From: an uncultured Jannaschia sp.
GTDB lineage: Bacteria > Pseudomonadota > Alphaproteobacteria > Rhodobacterales > Rhodobacteraceae
DNA: 64,000 nucleotides
Reading direction: 5' to 3'
Assembly (NCBI RefSeq): GCF_947494025.1
Contig: NZ_CANLTQ010000005.1
Span: 1 to 64,000 of the forward strand
Both the position numbers and the translations under genes were made by a program. The notes beneath the pieces are model-generated. The model ran no database searches. It saw only the letters and a program-made list of their open reading frames with translations, and was not told the origin of the DNA. Positions 62,820-64,000 of this stretch are shown here, piece after piece (the first letter of the stretch is position 1; each line of letters starts with the position of its first letter).

Positions 62820-63857
62820 ATGATCGACTTCACCGCCCTGCCTATTCTCGCCAACCTCGGCATCTTCGCCGCAGCGGCTTGCGCCGTCTGGTTCGCCGGC
62901 ACTCGGCTGGCGGGCTATGCCGACGAGATCGCAGAGCTCACCGGCATCGGGTCGGCCGCAGTGGGCATGATCCTTCTTGCGGGCATCACCTCCCTGCCCG
63001 AGATCGCCGTTTCTGTCAGCGCGGGCTTCACCGGGTCGGCCGCCCTCGCCGTCAACAACCTCCTAGGCTCCATCGCCCTACAGGTGGTGGTGCTCGCCAT
63101 CGGCGATTGGGTGCTGGGGGGTCGGGCGCTCTCCTTCGTGATCGGCAACCCGGTCGTGCTGCTGCAGGGTATCTTCGGCGCCCTCCTGATGGCCGCGCTC
63201 GCCGGCGCGGTCGGCGTGGGCGACGTTGCGTTCCTCGGTGCGGGTGTCTGGTCTCTGGGCCTCGCGGCCGCGGCAGTCGGTCTGATGTGGTTCGCCGCCC
63301 GTGAGGCCAACAGGGGCGAGCTCGGCTGGACGCCGGCGAACATGCCCGATCTGGGCGACGTCACCGGCGAGGGCGAGCCGCCGGATACGTTGAAGAAGGC
63401 GCTGCTCCTCACCGGCGCGATGGCCGCGATCATCCTCGTCGCGGGCTTCCTGCTGTCGCAGACCGGCGACGCCCTAGCGCAGCAGACAGGACTCGGGCAA
63501 TCCTTCATGGGCCTCACGCTCGTCGGCCTTGCCACCTCCCTGCCCGAGGTCTCGACCCTTGTGGCCGCGGTCCGGCTCAAACGCTACACGATGGCCTTCG
63601 GCGACATCTTCGGCACGAACATCCTCAACGTCGCGCTGATCTGGCTGATCGATCTCGCCTATCCGGGCGGCCCGGTCCTTTTGGAGGTTGGCCCGTTCAG
63701 TCAGGTCGCCGCCGTTCTCGGCGCGATCCTCACACTCCTCTACGTCGCTGGCCTGATCGAGCGGCGGGACGAGACGCTGGGCCGGCTCGGCCTCGACAGC
63801 TGGGCGGTGATCGCGGTCTATCTCGGCGGGCTCGGTCTCCTCTTCACCCTGCGCTGA
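62820..63857 (+). CDS. CaCA-family sodium/calcium exchanger (YrbG-like)
   Basis: A 345-residue membrane protein with the two inverted alpha repeats of the CaCA family: LAGITSLPEIAVSVSAGFTG in the first half and VGLATSLPEVSTLVAAVRLK in the second, each with the ion-binding Thr-Ser-Leu-Pro-Glu core. The partner segments are AVNNLLGSIALQVVVLAIGD and FGDIFGTNILNVALIWLID. A ~45-residue hydrophilic loop (~160-205) separates the halves. It exchanges Na+ or H+ for Ca2+ or another cation. It is closely spaced after the fusion gene, suggesting co-transcription. Confidence 0.92.
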   Translation: MIDFTALPILANLGIFAAAACAVWFAGTRLAGYADEIAELTGIGSAAVGMILLAGITSLPEIAVSVSAGFTGSAALAVNNLLGSIALQVVVLAIGDWVLGGRALSFVIGNPVVLLQGIFGALLMAALAGAVGVGDVAFLGAGVWSLGLAAAAVGLMWFAAREANRGELGWTPANMPDLGDVTGEGEPPDTLKKALLLTGAMAAIILVAGFLLSQTGDALAQQTGLGQSFMGLTLVGLATSLPEVSTLVAAVRLKRYTMAFGDIFGTNILNVALIWLIDLAYPGGPVLLEVGPFSQVAAVLGAILTLLYVAGLIERRDETLGRLGLDSWAVIAVYLGGLGLLFTLR

Positions 63858-64000
63858 CCGGCCGGAGGCCTTGATGCCTGCACGAGATCCGAACCGTTTT
63901 GCTCCATCGCGTCCCGGCTCGCGCGTGTCAGTGAACGCGGGAGCTCAATGGGTACTCGTCCGCTTCACGTGGCGTGAAGGTGAGTTGCCAGGTGGTGCCG
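63858..64000. other. Right-edge sequence with a palindrome
   Basis: A perfect hairpin, CTTCACG-TGG-CGTGAAG, lies at 63963-63979. A minus-strand frame entering from the right edge (TWQLTFTPREADEYPLSSRV, stop at 63928-63930) could be the end of another gene, but it is too short to judge. No tRNA or insertion-sequence terminus is recognised. Confidence 0.3.

Noticed and set aside
63963-63979. Palindrome as an insertion-sequence terminal repeat
   Set aside because: Only one copy is seen, there is no transposase and no target duplication, and the sequence ends 21 nt later.

Overview
The window reads as one chromosome segment of a high-GC alphaproteobacterium, most likely a Rhodobacterales (Rhodobacteraceae or Roseobacter-type) marine or halotolerant heterotroph. 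This is inferred from base composition by eye, from the arrangements hslV-hslU, fxsA/Tim44-protein/mltA/smr and crtI-like/tspO/idi, from the many ABC importers, and from the remains of an ectoine-degradation operon. I see no rRNA, tRNA, CRISPR array, insertion sequence or phage gene. Genes are dense, and many neighbours share ATGA or GTGA stop/start overlaps, so long co-translated operons dominate.

Layout. 1-3270: end of a secreted CAP-domain protein with a Pro-Glu repeat, aroC, and a dicarboxylate/glutamate-type symporter. 3366-3820: a frameshifted relic of a thiQ-like ABC ATPase. 3824-6450: carotenoid/isoprenoid genes (tspO, CrtI-like desaturase, divergent idi). 6464-12299: housekeeping block (hslVU, MFS permease, Smr protein, mltA, Tim44-like protein, fxsA). 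12342-25510: an IclR regulator divergent from a nine-gene operon holding an M81 metallopeptidase, a complete oligopeptide-type ABC importer, two M20 amidohydrolases, a cytoplasmic-looking gamma-glutamyltransferase homologue and an amidase. The logic appears to be import of an amide-bonded compound followed by stepwise C-N bond cleavage. 25688-34872: a non-specific nuclease, a DUF2141 protein, a ygiC/ygiB-like pair, egtB-egtD (ergothioneine), a 2'-5' RNA ligase-like protein, a ZIP metal transporter, a glycosyltransferase, and two gene relics (an HD-GYP fragment and the C-terminal end of a gamma-glutamyltransferase).

34963-43895: two complete polyamine-type (Pot) ABC importers back to back and divergent around a perfect inverted repeat; one permease carries a very large extra loop. 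44020-46702: a decayed ectoine-hydrolase gene (doeA, frameshifted) followed by only the first ~40 codons of doeB, beside a ferredoxin-reductase-type flavoprotein. 47004-51428: a sugar-type ABC importer. 51457-54295: a membrane-anchored coiled-coil protein and mmsA. 54502-60188: a terminal-oxidase operon with a haem-c-containing subunit II, a fused subunit I+III that lacks the usual K-pathway lysine, a small membrane protein, a CtaG-like assembly factor and a tri-haem cytochrome c. 60272-63857: an unusual 845-residue epimerase/SPW/VKOR-like fusion and a CaCA-type cation exchanger.

The most noteworthy items are the amide-hydrolase/importer operon, the oxidase with altered proton-channel residues, the VKOR-like fusion whose redox CxxC is replaced by SxxA, the Pot permease with a ~265-residue insertion, and the number of decayed genes (thiQ, HD-GYP, ggt fragment, doeA, doeB). 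Functional calls rest on motif and family recognition by reading, not on database searches.
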